From Eupeodes corollae (taxonomy: Eukaryota > Arthropoda > Insecta > Diptera > Syrphidae): a DNA stretch of 64,000 nucleotides. The stretch covers positions 127,057,621-127,121,620 of the forward strand of contig NC_079148.1 in NCBI RefSeq assembly GCF_945859685.1, written 5' to 3'. The notes beneath the pieces are model-generated. The model was not told the origin of the DNA and searched no databases. It worked only from the letters and a program-made list of their open reading frames with translations. The translations under genes and the position numbers were made by a program. Positions within the stretch are counted from its first letter, which is position 1, and every line of letters starts with the position of its first letter. Of the stretch, positions 1 to 11,552 are shown in pieces.

Positions 1-958
1 GACTAAATCCATCGTCTTGAATCTATACACAAATCGTAAAAAGTACGGATTTCGAATTGGTGTGAACATTTAGTACAAACGTACCTCGTTCCGTAGCCAA
101 TATCTGATTGCAGCCGTTACTTGCATATCTATGGGGATATGGCCTCCTCTATTGTTACTGCTGAGTTATGAACGGATAATTCCAATTATTTTGTATGACA
201 TATTTTTTTTAAATTCTTTGTTTTTTAGCTTCACTTTGTTTTATAAACTTTACCCCTTCTTGGAGTTGGTAAAATGCGATTTAAATTTATTAAAATCATA
301 AATAAACGAGCTAAACTGGAAAGCCAATTATTGTTTTCTTTTTAATTTCAATAATGGAGAGAAAAAAATGTCCTTATATACGCTCTATTCAACTTTAAAA
401 CGCGTTTAGCTCATTATAGGACTATGCAACCTTGCATAAGTTTTATAAATAGCATTTTTGCGTTAAGAGGCAATAAGACACTGTTTAGTATTTGAATTTT
501 TTCTTCTACGAACTTTAAACCAATCCCTTTAACAGTCCTTATGTATGCAATTAAATTCCCATAAGCTAATAGCATTATTTGTTTAGTAGATATGTGGGAT
601 CAATCAAAATTTCGAAATTGGTTTCGAAAGTAGTTATAATCGCATAATTTTTATCCAATATTGTTTTGAAAGCCGATGTTAAATTTAAAGCTAGCTTTTC
701 TGTTCCATATTTAAAGAATTCCAGTGGTAAACCATCATCATGAGTTATGACACTATCCAAAATATCATTCGAGTACGAAGGTTAAGCGTATTGGATAGGA
801 AGCGTAAGACTGAGGGTTTTATGAATTTTTCATGTCGCCTATTGAATATGATAAATATATATTTATTACTAATTTTGAAACTTCCATAAATTTCAAAATT
901 TTTGATAAGACAAATTTAAGCGATACTAATTATACTTAATCGGAAGTTAAAAACTCCA
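1..958. other. AT-rich non-coding stretch
   Basis: No reading frame here resembles a protein family and no RNA gene or repeat array was seen. Short open frames look like chance openings in AT-rich DNA. Confidence 0.5.
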
Positions 959-961
959 TAA

Positions 962-1406
962 TGGCTGAAACATAAACACGTTTCAGCTTAGGCTTGGCCT
1001 GACGTTGACGAGATAAGCCATAGGAATTCCATGCATGCTATCACAATGAAGCTTTCACCTCACGTTTCGTTTGACAATTGTAAGGAAAAGAACGTAATGT
1101 GACTCTAAACGGAAGCTCCAGTTCGCTTTGTCTGACAGCTCAACTGCTGTAAGAATAGTCAAAGAACAAAATACATTTGCTTTTGGAGGGATTCCCATTG
1201 GTTATTATAAGCTGTGATTTAAAAACTCATATATTTTACTTTAAGAAAAATCAAAACAAAATTTTGAGAAAAAATAACAGCAGCTTATGACAAACGTGTA
1301 ATTTTAGAAATGTCGTATTGGAAATATCATTCAAAGCAACTTCGCAGCAGGCCCAACGTAACGCCGCAGACGAAGCCGAAGCTGAAGCCTGTTTGTGTTT
1401 CAGCCA
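962..1406. mobile_element. MITE-like element with about 40-bp terminal inverted repeats
   Basis: The left end reads TGGCTGAAACATAAACACG and the right end, read on the minus strand, TGGCTGAAACACAAACAGG. Similarity continues inward through TTCAGCTT, GGCTT and a CGTT block, so the inverted repeat is at least 40 bp with some mismatches. Both ends abut TAA (959-961 and 1407-1409), which would fit a 3-bp target duplication as made by PIF/Harbinger transposases. The 445-bp body has no meaningful ORF, so the element would be non-autonomous. Superfamily is inferred only from the TAA and the size. No second copy was seen in this window. Confidence 0.7.
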
Positions 1407-1409
1407 TAA

Positions 1410-3062
1410 AAGTATTAGTTATTTGTAATTGTATTCCTTTCCAAATTGCTCACAGTGTGGTTAGTCATTATAAGGGTATTCATAACCCTTTGAGTGCGTT
1501 CAAACTACAAAAAAACCTTTTTTGTAAGAAACATTTTTCAATAAATTTTAAGATTAAGGCATAATCCTTCGTTATTCCTCGTTTTATAATTTGGCTGTTG
1601 ATGTTTAGAAATTTTGATTTGAAATTTCTTTAAAAATTTAAGTATTTAATCCCTATTAAAATTTTACAACTCTATTTGGAAAAAATTTAAATCCAATTAA
1701 GTTTAACTTCAAAAACAAGTGGAACTTCCATTCCTAAGTACCCAGACTTTACATATTAAATTCTCGATATTCGTAACTAACTGTGAGATTATTCCTAACA
1801 TTTCTTCGATCTTCGAAAATGTTTTATTGAGAATTGGACTTCCCTAAAAAAAACAAAAGACATCCTTTAACAAAGTGTACCTATAGTAGTACTCGTAAAA
1901 TAATATCAGACGATATTGAATGGAAATTTATTCGGCAGGGAATATTTTGGTAAACTTACTTACGTCAATATGCTATAACCGTGTCTATAAATCCTATGCC
2001 ATTTAATGAGCTCATGTTTTCATAATCCCAAACGAGCACATGTTCCCAAGGGAAACAACAACATTACCTATAATATTTGTAACTAATTGAACCTTTGATG
2101 CGAATAGAAATCCACTCAAAACGTCGTTCGTGTCGTCGTGCGTCGTTGTCGCTTTCAGTGCTCATTATCGTCAAGCTAATCGATTTATCGTTAATAAATT
2201 ATGAATCACAAAATTGTGTTGCTATCAGCAAGACTCTTGTTAGTACCTATTTACGTCTTGTTTTTGGAAGAGGTCTTGTGTGTACATAACATTAACTTTA
2301 TGGAATATGGAAATGTATAAATGGGCGTAGATATTTAAGGTTGATTAAATACCAGGTGGTAAAACATCTTAGAGTGTTTTTTGGTTTGAGAAAATAGTTA
2401 AGACGTGTGACTGGGGGAATAAGTACTTATTTGTTGTCGATAAATTAACTTTAATGAAATAATATTAATACATTTCCGTAGAGGCCTAAAGTTATTTTCA
2501 ATATAATAAGGTAATAAAGTATCCGTGTCTAAATCAAGGCCTCTGGGGAATGGGAAAATGATGGCATATGGGGTGAATTCCAGGACAGCTTTCCCGAGTT
2601 ATCGTATTCTTGTGGCCTTATGTGAAATTGTATAAAAAACGAAACTATTTATGTTCTCGATTTCAGGAAATATTAAGGAGAAAGTAAAGCTTATTTTAAA
2701 GTTGAATTAGAAATTGAAAATGAGCATATACTGTTGAAGAATTTTGATGTCCTCAGCTATTCTTTATGGTACATAGTAAATACCTTAAAATGTCATTAAA
2801 AGTTGTTCAAATAAAATATCATGTATTATTTAAGCTATGACAAACGTTATGACATTTCAAATGACAGCGTGTTTGACAGGTGTCAAATACCTACGCTACT
2901 TACTTAAACCACTGAATGAATTACTTTATTCAACGAGAATTGACTTCATTAAAATTTCTTGAAATATCACAGGAAAACCAATTGACATAATAGAAAAAAA
3001 TGTGCTCTTAGAGAATATTTTCACAGGTTCCAATGGAAATTTTTTGTATACCTGGAAAATTT
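1410..3062. other. AT-rich non-coding stretch
   Basis: Mostly AT-rich sequence with a slightly GC-richer patch near 2090-2160 and 2530-2610. Nothing in either strand resembles a known protein, RNA gene or element. Confidence 0.45.
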
Positions 3063-4440
3063 AATTTTTGTCTCCGAATTTTAAATCGAGATCAAGGCAG
3101 TTGATCACTAATTATAGACTAACATGTATAATTTCTTTATTAAAAAAATTACTCGAGAAACTAGTTTGTTACAAACTTTCAGATTTGTTTCGTAGTCATA
3201 TATCAGTTTTTCAATATGGTTTTATGTCAGATAGGTCAACTGAGACAAATTTAGATTTGATTACTTATGACATAATATCAAATATGGAAAAGATGTGCCA
3301 CAGACTTTGCAAAAGCATTCGATAAAATAAATCAAAAAGTATTACTTCATAAATTATCTTTCTTAGGTATTCACTATTCTTTATTGAAGTGGCTAAATCA
3401 TATTTAACATAGAGAATCCAAAAAGTTAAAATTGATCGCTCGTTCTCATATAACATCACTGTTTTATCAGGAGTTCCACAAGGGAGCCACTTAGGGCCAT
3501 TACTTTTTTGTTTTAATGACCTCCAAAATTATCGTAAAATATGCTGTGAATCTGATTGTCTTTTTTTGTGAAAGATTATGCACGATAGATCACTGGTGTG
3601 AACGGAATAAACTTCTCCTTAATATTTCAAACTGTCAAATTTTGACGTCTTTTAGGAATTACCGACCCATTTCGTTTGAATATAGTATCAATCACATTAA
3701 TTTAGAAAGAGTGAAAAAAAGAAAGACCTATAGAAAGCAACTTGTCATTTTTACCTCACTATGATTATATGGTAAAAAAGAATTAAATGCTTGGACGTAT
3801 CATAAGAAATACTAGAGAAATCTCAGGGCCCTATGCCATAAAATCACTATACAATTCTTTATTAAGGTCGGTTTCGGAGTATTGCAGCATAGTCTGGAAT
3901 CCTTATTATAATAATTCAAGTGATAGAATCGAAAGAGTTGAAAATATTTTCACTAGGTATGCCTTCTTCAAGTTAAAATGGAAAATTTCAATACCGGCCA
4001 ATAGCATTTAGTGTTTGCTGTTTGGAATACAACTTAAAGATCGTAGAGTATTCTTTTCTGTGATTTTTATTAAAGACATCATAATTTATCATATTAATTG
4101 TCCTCCGCTACTATCATTATTATCTCGAGGAAATGCTCCATTCAAACAACAGGTTGTCGATTTTTATTTTATTAACAATTTCATCATTCCAATTATGGTC
4201 AGAATGAACCTCTTTTCCGTTGCATCAGGCAGGAAATCTTAGTTTTTAAAGGGTTAATTTGTTTCCAATTGCTTAAGAGACATTTTTTAATTATTTAAAA
4301 TAAGACAATTAAATATTCTATTTTTATACTTTAGGTATGTTTAATACATTCGTATAGTTCACATAAAAAATAAAATTATGTACTTTTTGTACTAGTCTAA
4401 GAGATTAAATGTAATCTTATTGATGTAAATAAATAAACGG
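3063..4440 (+). pseudogene. LINE reverse transcriptase relic (jockey/CR1-like), inactive
   Basis: The fragment encodes the RT of a non-LTR retrotransposon, the enzyme that copies element RNA at a nicked target. Several frames together give the RT order: NYRLTCIISLLKKLLEKLV with FQYGFMSDRST (fingers, about 3110-3240), FAKAFDK (palm, about 3305), SGVPQGSHLGPLL (about 3470), and the C-terminal LYNSLLRSVSEYCSIVWNP region (about 3850-3900). The active-site box expected as Y/FADD reads YAVN near 3540, so both catalytic aspartates are lost, and there are stops and frameshifts throughout. Endonuclease and ORF1 are missing (5' truncation). A TAAATAAATAAA-like run near 4425-4437 may be the 3' tail. Clade assignment is approximate. 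Confidence 0.8.
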
Positions 4441-4642
4441 CAAAATAAACAAAACAATTTCATTCCATATATCACAACCATCCCAACCTCTTTTACAGTT
4501 TATCCCTCTTTCCATTCCGGTTTGACATAATTTTCAAAGTTTCAGACTCACTTTCAAAAATATCTTCTATTGCCCACAAGATTTCGAGAACCGAACATTT
4601 TTATTTTGTTTTCATGAAAAAAACAGACGGTTGGATTTTTAT

Positions 4643-6236
4643 AAAAAAAAGAGGCTGGGATGCGACCCACACTGATAACTTCCCATCCCGTCTGTCGATT
4701 TGTCTTGCTTAAAAGTTTTTCTATATGTACTCGTATCAATTTTTACCAAATTTGCTATTTTTTGAAGATTTTATTTTTTATGAAAAAACGGACTGTTCGA
4801 TTTTTATATAAAAATTACTGAATATCGAAAACAATATTTTCTGTGAAATAAAATAAGTTTCAAGCCAATATTTTTAAGTTTTGAAAAGCCATTTGAGTGG
4901 AAAGTAAATTTTTACGAAGTTTTATACATTTTTTTTAGGTTTTTATTTTTTGTTAAAAAACTGTCAATTCGATTTTTTTCAAACTTCAACTGAATGTAGA
5001 AAAAAAGATTTTTTGAAAGATAAAAGTAAATTAAAGCCAATATCTTAAAGTTTTGAAAAGATATTTGAGTCGAAAATCAATTTTTACCAACTTTTATAAA
5101 TTTTTTTTTTAGGTTTTTAATTTTTGTAAAAAAACTGTCAATTCGATTTTTTTCAAACCTTAACTGAATTTTAACAGCAAGATTTTTTGAAAGATAAAAG
5201 TAAATTAAAGCCAATATCTCAAAGTTTTGAAAAAATATTTGAGTCGAAAATCAATTTTTACCAACTTTTATAATTTTTTTTTTAGGTTTTTATTTTTTAT
5301 AAAAAAACTGTCAATTCGATTTTTTTCAAACTTTAACTGTATGTTGACAACAAGATTTTTTGAAAGACAAAAGTAAATTAAAGCCAAAGCTTTGAAAAGA
5401 TATTTGAGTCGAAAATCAATTTTTACCAATTTTATAAGTTTTTTTTTAGGTTTTTATTTTTTGTAAAAAAAACTGTCAATTTGATTTTTCTCCACATTTT
5501 TCAAAATGTTGAAAACAATATTTCTTATAAGATAAAATAAGCTTGACGCCTAAATTTCAAGTTTTTGAAAAGATATTTGAATCGATATTCAATTTTTACG
5601 AACTTTGAGTAATGTTATTTTTTAGATTTTTATTTTTTATAAAAAAACTGTCAATTAGATTTTTCTCAAAACTTTATCAGATGTCAAAAACATTATTTTT
5701 CGTTGCACAAAATTGTTTTGGAGATGAAATCATATTTCAGTCGTAAAATTTTGGAGGTGACAATTTTTTTTTTTCAGTTTTATTGATTTTTAAAAAAAAC
5801 CGTTACATTGATTTTTTTCAAAAAATATAACTGTTTGATATCACGTTACAATCTATTATATACAATTTAATTCAAGTCTCTAGCATTTTTGGTTCGTAAG
5901 ATATTTAGGGTTAACCAAAATTGTCCCCTTTTTTTCAAACTGCTATGGTAAAAAAACCACCCACGCAATTTTCTTAAGAGCCCTTTCTGCATCTTTCTAC
6001 CTTATTATCTGTATAACAAAATTTATTTGAAGTCGATATCTCGTCTGGTTCTTGAGCTATGGACGACGAAAAAAACGTCGCGAACGTACGGACGTACAAA
6101 CGTACGTACACACGCACGCACAGACATCTTTCTAAAAATCTTTTATTTCGACTCTAGGGACCTTGAAACGTCGAGAAATGTCAAAATTTTCAATTTGACA
6201 AATCGGACCCATTACAATAACTTCCTATGGGAAGTT
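4643..6236 (+). repeat. Family R copy 1, long plus-strand copy
   Basis: One of at least five copies of an unclassified dispersed repeat in this window. It opens with AAAAAAAAGAGGCTGGG and a conserved head (GACCCACACTGATAAC, CCCGTCTGTCGATTTGTC). It continues through an array of about 170-bp monomers, then a conserved tail with GTTGCACAAAATTG, ATATTTAGGGTTAA, CTTGAGCTATGGACGACG and an ACGTACG-rich block near 6085-6120. It ends at a palindrome AACTTCCTATGGGAAGTT (6219-6236). Short frames across the tail are not conserved as protein between copies, so I treat it as non-coding. No inverted right arm is seen here, unlike the copy at 52875. Confidence 0.8.
4793..5830 (+). repeat. Degenerate tandem array of about 170-bp monomers inside family R
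   Basis: A marker box (CTGTCAATTCGATTTTT and variants) recurs at about 4793, 4961, 5135, 5308, 5473, 5648 and 5801, so the period is 168, 174, 173, 165, 175 and 153 bp. Each monomer also carries TTTTGAAAAGATATTTGAGT and CAATTTTTACCAACTTT. Monomers have diverged from one another but keep the period. The same period (174-175 bp) recurs in the copy at 52875. Confidence 0.8.
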
Positions 6237-6455
6237 AACTAGCGGACCTGACAGACTTCGTCCTGTCATAAAGATTTGTTATTTTCAATTGAAGATTGTG
6301 AGTTGGTAATACTGGCAAATCCAGCAAGTTTAAAAACTCCGGTTTATAATTGACTACATCATCTCGGTTTGAATGTAATTTATTCTTGAATTTTGAAATT
6401 CAATTCATTTACGTCAATGTTTTCTGCAGCCTATATAGCTCGTTCGCTCAAAAAA

Positions 6456-6900
6456 TCATGGTTTCTGTAATTTTGAGAAACATCCGAAAACACATTCTGA
6501 ATAATTTCGTCTTTTAACTGCGTTAACTGACATGTTTCCATGAAGTGTTTGACGAAAATTTCCTGCTAATAAAATCATTGCACCACCAATTATGATATTA
6601 TTGCTTCGTAGATCTTTTAATGTTCTGTATAAAGCCTCCAAAGATTTTTTATGTGTCATCGTACATCCATCCCAAACTATCAATTTACATTGCTGAAAAA
6701 CCTTTGCCATTGCAGAGTTCTTCGAAATGTTGCAGGTTGGAGTTTCATTGCTTTGCATATTTAATGGCAATTTTAGTGCTGAATGGGCTGTTCGACCACC
6801 TTCAAGAAAAGTTGCTGCGATTCCCGACGAAACGAGTGCAAGTGCAATTTTATTTTATGAGCGAATTGTTCCTAATATTATTGATATCAAAAAAGCAAAA
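6456..6900 (-). pseudogene. Helitron PIF1-like helicase fragment
   Basis: Minus-strand frames match the PIF1-type helicase that Helitron rolling-circle transposons carry fused to a Rep nuclease. Reading from about 6900 downward: LISIILGTIRS, a stop, then ALALVSSGIAATFLEGGRTA, SALKLPLNMQ, CKLIVWDGCTMTHKKSLEAL and GGAMILLAGNFRQTL. The DEAH-like Walker B box is damaged (WDGCT where WDECT is usual), and the frame is closed by stops. The Walker A region is missing. It lies 3' of the N-terminal Helitron piece at 7300-7765 on the same strand, so both belong to one internally deleted element. Confidence 0.85.
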
Positions 6901-7299
6901 GCAACTAAGAAGTAAATCCCTCCAGTTTCATCATTTATTACTTTCACAAGAGTATCAAATACATACTACTGTTATTCATTCAACAGTGGAAGATTTGTTT
7001 GAATTAAAGTGTTGAGATCTAACAGGTTTTTTAGATGCAACTCTTGGTTAAAAGCATCATACATTGAGTGCAGTCAGGCCTAATTGAGATGTTATTTTTG
7101 TACCAAACACTTCAAAATAAAACAAATAAGCAATGAGTTATAAATTTATGGATTGTCAGTGATCAAACTTTAATAATATTTGATCTTTTAAAATCATATA
7201 CATATTTAGTTGTAACTAAATTCTATCAATAAACGCATTAACTTAGGTGATAGAACATTTTGGTCGCTTAAATAATTATGAATAACTGTTATAATACAT

Positions 7300-7765
7300 A
7301 CCTTGAAAGTTGGCATGAAATTTTCACGAACTACATTTCATGCCCCAAATGAAGCAATTGTTATAGTGTTGGATATGTGTCAAAAAGTCTATGGAATCTG
7401 TTCCTATTGAAACCAATGAGTACAATGGCTCTGATGGTGGATCCAATGGTATCCATTTATTTGACTTTACCATTTGCGCAACACAATCCATTACCTTCGT
7501 TTTTGTATTTCAATGCCTTACAGTGTGAGTTCATAGAACCAATAACAACACATTGGAAGTTACTGTAGTCAATTGAAACATCGTAACTGAAAGCAGCTCT
7601 TTTCAAACTTGAACGATCAGTAGTTGAATGTCTCACTAGCGTTTTACGCGTTTGTGTTAACCGAATTCTTTCACGTTCAATTTGGTCTACACATTCTTGT
7701 GCACTACGATTAGATCGGTAGTCAGCTTCTTTTGTAGCAGTTCAGGTTCTTCTACCTGAATTGCT
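7300..7765 (-). pseudogene. Helitron transposase N-terminal fragment
   Basis: The minus strand encodes the region that precedes the Rep domain in Helitron transposases: a basic repeat-like stretch (AATKEADYRSNRSAQE), then FQCVVIGSMNSHCKALKY, GLCCANGKVK (a Cys-rich box) and, after an in-frame stop, NVVRENFMPTFKV near 7300-7350. A TGA lies at the start of the recognisable part. The HUH Rep nuclease domain, which should come next, is absent; about 300 bp of unrecognised AT-rich sequence separates this from the helicase fragment. No intact TC or CTRR end was identified. Confidence 0.8.
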
Positions 7766-7769
7766 ATCG

Positions 7770-8145
7770 TAATAAATTACCTTGTCACTAAACACTAACT
7801 AAACAAAAACTAACACTCTGCACAAAATACGATATACGGATTTGTTTCAGCCCTTTATCAGTTGAAAAAAGCAAACTCAGAAGGTAGGGTAACATAAGAT
7901 CCAAAAAAACAACAGCAAATCGACATCAACACTTTTTTTTTTTTAATTTGATATGACTTGAAATCAAATTCTTTAAGACGACTACGTTTTAGTTAGTAAA
8001 CATTTTTATGGGAAAAAGAAAAGGGCAGTTTGTATGGTTTTTTTTTGCCATCCTTGAACTTAAACGAATATTTAAAAAAAGAATTGGTCCAGGCGTTATT
8101 GAGTTATGCGGTAACCAACACATTTTGCGATTCATTTTTATATAT
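7770..8145. other. Non-coding spacer
   Basis: AT-rich sequence between the Helitron piece and the next family R copy. It may hold the Helitron 5' end, but I cannot place a terminus. Confidence 0.4.
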
Positions 8146-8149
8146 AAGA

Positions 8150-8843
8150 TGAACTGAATGTGGAAAACAATCTGTGAGATAATTTGATGTCAATATTTTG
8201 ATTTTTTGAAAAGACTTTTGAGACCTTTTTTTTCAATTTTTTTCTGAATGTTGAAAACAATATTTCTTATAAGATAAAATTAGTTTTAAACCATAATCTC
8301 AAACTTTTGAAAAGACATTTGAGTCGAAATCAATTCTTACCAACCTTAAGTAATTTTTTTAGGTTTTCATTTTTTATAAAAAAATCTGTCAATTCGATTT
8401 TTCTTAAAATTTTACCAAATGTTAAAAACGTCATTTTTCGTTGCACAAATTTGTTTTGGAGATTAAATCATTTTTATTCGTTAACTTTCGAGGAGAAAAA
8501 TGTTAATTGGATTTTTTTTTTCCAAAAATAAACTTGTTTGGTATCACGTTATGATATATAATATACAATTTAATTCAAGTCGCTAGCTTTATTGGTTACT
8601 GATATATTTTGGGTTAACCAACTTTCACCTATTTTTTAAAATTGCTATGATAAGAAACCACCTACGCATTTATTTTTAAAGGTAATTTCTGCATTATTAT
8701 CTGTACAACAACATTTGTTCAAATTCGATATCTCTACTGATTCTTGAGCTACGGACGACGAAAAAAACTTCTCGAACGTACGAACGTATCTTTTATTAGA
8801 TTGTAGGACCTTGAAACGTCGAGAAATGTCAAAATTTTCAATT
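8150..8843 (+). repeat. Family R copy 2, head missing
   Basis: Carries one or two of the monomers (AATCTGTCAATTCGATTT near 8385) and the conserved tail: GTTGCACAAATTTG, GGTATCACGTTATGATATA, TTCTTGAGCTACGGACGACG, and CTTGAAACGTCGAGAAATGT. It breaks off within TCAAAATTTTCAATT at about 8843, where BEL sequence begins, so the terminal palindrome is missing. Confidence 0.75.
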
Positions 8844-8847
8844 CTAT

Positions 8848-9502
8848 GTGTCAGCACCTGAAACTAAATCATCTATGTACGTACATGTCTTCACGGATCA
8901 TTGCGGCGGCTAGTGGGTATGCTGATTCTTCGTCAGAGGCAAGTTTTTTGAGAGTTCTGTTCGCTAAATATGGAGCTGGAGCAGTACCAAACATCAAAAC
9001 CTTAACCTTGCCAATACAGCATTTGATAATATGCATCATCTGGATAAATGTGGATTTGCCTATACATTTTTTCTATATCAGATGTAAAACTAATTATATG
9101 TGTTCTTCACCTTAAAACTATTGCTATAATATCTGTTTGTGTCTTAGGTCCAGTCATAAGATGGTCATTCAACGAAGTTCCATTCGAAGTTTTAAATGAT
9201 GCGTTGAAGACTACACGCAGTTTTGTGATTGTACTGGAGTCTTTTATGACGGCATGATGTGGCACGATGTTGTGAAAAGGTGAGTTGTAGATGCTGTCTT
9301 GAGTGGTATCCACTTCTTTCATTTGGTTAAGTTTTAGATATTCTGCCAGACATTTATTATATTCTTCGTGTAATGTTGGGTTGATAAGTAACTTCTCTTC
9401 TTGCTTGTAATACATCCTTAATGCTGTTTGTTGTGTTGATTTTAGTTCTGGACGTTGATTTGCCTTGAAAGGTAACGATATTTCAAAACGCCCTCCCGGC
9501 AA
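8848..9502 (-). pseudogene. BEL/Pao reverse transcriptase fragment
   Basis: This encodes the start of the RT of a Pao-type element. Motifs in order: GGRFEISLPFK, YLKLNQMKEV, VPHHAVIKDSSTITKLRVVF and SLNDHLMTGP in the frame 9502-9107. After frameshifts follow YPDDAYYQMLYWQG, APAPYLANRTLKKLASDEE, YPLAAAMIREDMYV and YIDDLVSGAD (the catalytic box, with the IDD pair kept). At least two frame changes and a stop split the domain between 9107 and 8848. It is truncated just after the catalytic box at the junction with family R. Confidence 0.9.
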
Positions 9503-9539
9503 CCTCTTGACGTGTTCGAAAAAGTGATTTTCGCAAGCT

Positions 9540-10227
9540 TCATCTTTTTCTGTTTCGGTTTTTTGGTAAAAGCCCTGTTAATGTTTTATATACACAACCT
9601 TTTGTCGACAGAGTAAAATCTAAATAATTTGAACTTAGGGTAAGTTCAATATAGTTTTGACAAGAACTGCTTTTGTTCTGCCCTAATACCGAAATATCAA
9701 ATGAAGCATTGTATTTTTTGAGTCGCAAAAGTTGAGATGCTGATTCCGTTATAAACGTAGCTTGTGATCCAGGATCAATCAAAGCTCTTAATTTAATAAA
9801 GTTTTTATCAGCTGATTTGACTTTTATGATTGCTGTTGCAATTAATATTTGTGTATTTTTAAAGTCTTTTAAGTGAAGGCAATTTGATGATGTTGATGGT
9901 GGTGGATCGTTGAGATAGAAGGATGATGCATTTGGATTGAATTCTGTTGATATATGGTGTGCATGTGAGCTGTTTGTGTTATTGAGTTGGTTTTGTGCGT
10001 TACCGAAATGAAGCAATGAATTATGTTGCTTTTGACAAAAATGGCATTTTTTATGTCTAGGGTAACTATTTGTTTTATGACTATATGTCAAGCAGTTAAA
10101 ACGGTTCCCCAATTGTTTTACAGTTTGTTGCCTTGTGTTGACATCCATTTTTAAAAACTTTGTCCATGTTTTTAATGAGTGTGCACCCTTATGGCACAGT
10201 TTACATGACAAATTTGCTGTTTCAGCA
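9540..10227 (-). pseudogene. BEL/Pao nucleocapsid zinc knuckle and retropepsin region
   Basis: A 223-codon open frame (10211-9540) starts with a cysteine-rich region typical of BEL gag C-termini (CKLCHKGAHSL, then CHFCQKQHNSLLH). It continues into the aspartic protease domain: LRALIDPGSQATFITESAS. The expected active-site triplet D-S/T-G reads D-P-G here, so the protease is probably inactive. The frame is followed on the same strand by the RT. Together with the two upstream frames it formed one Gag-Pol polyprotein. Confidence 0.85.
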
Positions 10228-11090
10228 TTAACATGAAATACTGTTTTTAATGGTTTTTTTATGTGTTGAGGTTGATTTCACATTTTGTTGCTCATCAACC
10301 ATTTCCAGTGTTCGGAATCTTGTCTCTAAGAAATGCGAAAACTCCTTATAAGTGGGTATCTCTTTCTTAGTTAAAAGTGTTGCTTCCCATTTCGTTTGTA
10401 CTGTTGATGGAAGCTTTTTTAAAAGCATGAAAATGATGATAGCATCCCAATGTTGGACTGGTATACCTAGGTTTGTGAGGGCGTGTAAAATTTTGGTTGA
10501 ATTATCCGACAATTCGCGGATACCTTTCGAATTGTCCTAATGAATTACTGGTAATTCATAAAACAACTTTAACTCGTTATTAACAAGAATTCTCTTAAAA
10601 TCATACCGTGAATTTAATAATTCCCATACCTTTTCATAGCTAGCATCATCTACGTTTATATGTTCAAGCAAAATGACTTTAAATAATGTAGTTTTTTCTA
10701 TATTTGTTAGTGATTTATTGCTATGGACCAAAGAAACGAATTGATCTCTAAATGAACGCCAATTCTGATATTCACCCGTAAATGTCGGAGGATTAATTTT
10801 GGGTAAGCGTACATCGTGGTGCATATTATCGTCAGATTTTGCAACAGCAAGAGGTATTTCTTTCGCTTTCGCCTCTGCAACTTGTCCAACTCATCTAATA
10901 GCATAGCTCTGTAGAGCGTATAGATCTCATTTACTTCATTAAACAATTTTTCGGTGCTTTTTACTACATCTTCTTTAACGTCATCACTGCAAATCATTAA
11001 TTGATATTGATTTTTTATGTTCACCCAATTGTCTTCAAGGGTTTCGAGAAGTGTGGTTACATAATTTTTGGTTCTCCGAGTGGGGCTCAC
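10228..11090 (-). pseudogene. BEL/Pao gag fragment
   Basis: Three overlapping minus-strand frames (11090-10707, 10824-10537, 10512-10228) make up the gag region. The core PKINPPTFTGEYQNWRSFRD and the following FVSLVHSNKSL are characteristic of the DUF1759-type gag of BEL elements; HALTNLGIPVQHWDAIIIFM and KEFSHFLETRF come later in the same domain. The start near 11090 (MSPTRRTKNYVTTL) fits the gag N-terminus. Two frameshifts separate the pieces. Confidence 0.85.
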
Positions 11091-11552
11091 AGTATTTTTT
11101 GGAAATTTTCAAAATCTTTTGAAATTTGCGTGCAGGTGTGTTTTACAATCTTAGTTGCATTCATTGTTTGTATTTATTAAACAAATTATATTTCTTTTAG
11201 TGTAATTGTTTCAACAAATAAACGAAAAGTGTACTCACTGTGATTTTTGTACTTATTCCAGATAAATGGCTGCTTAAAATTGATGGCGCTTTGTGATGGG
11301 TTGCTATTGGCGATGGGTAGTTATTTGCGATGGGTAGCGATTTGATTACTCTTCAGATGATCGGCATTGGACTGCACGAATTCCTTTATTTTTTTTGTAT
11401 AAATTATTATATCAATGAAAAGTTGTTTCAATGTTGTTTGTAATTTTCAAAGTTTAAATATATATTATCAAACAACAAGACGTCGGCACACACTCTTTTA
11501 AATTTTGAGGATTTGTGTAGCAAAATTTAATGTTTATGGTTCGCTTTTTAAT

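Noticed and set aside
1310..1564. 84-codon frame as a gene
   Set aside because: It starts inside the right inverted end of the MITE and runs out of it, so the frame is not a biological unit.
6027..6242. Short frame in family R tail (TNVRTHARTDIFLKIFYFDS), also at 53983
   Set aside because: It follows the ACGTACG-rich DNA block; frames are broken differently between copies, and DNA identity rather than protein identity is conserved.
6219..6244. Helitron 3' end for family R (hairpin followed by CTAG at 6239)
   Set aside because: Only copy 1 has CTAG after the palindrome; copies 4 and 5 do not, and the family has inverted ends, which Helitrons lack.
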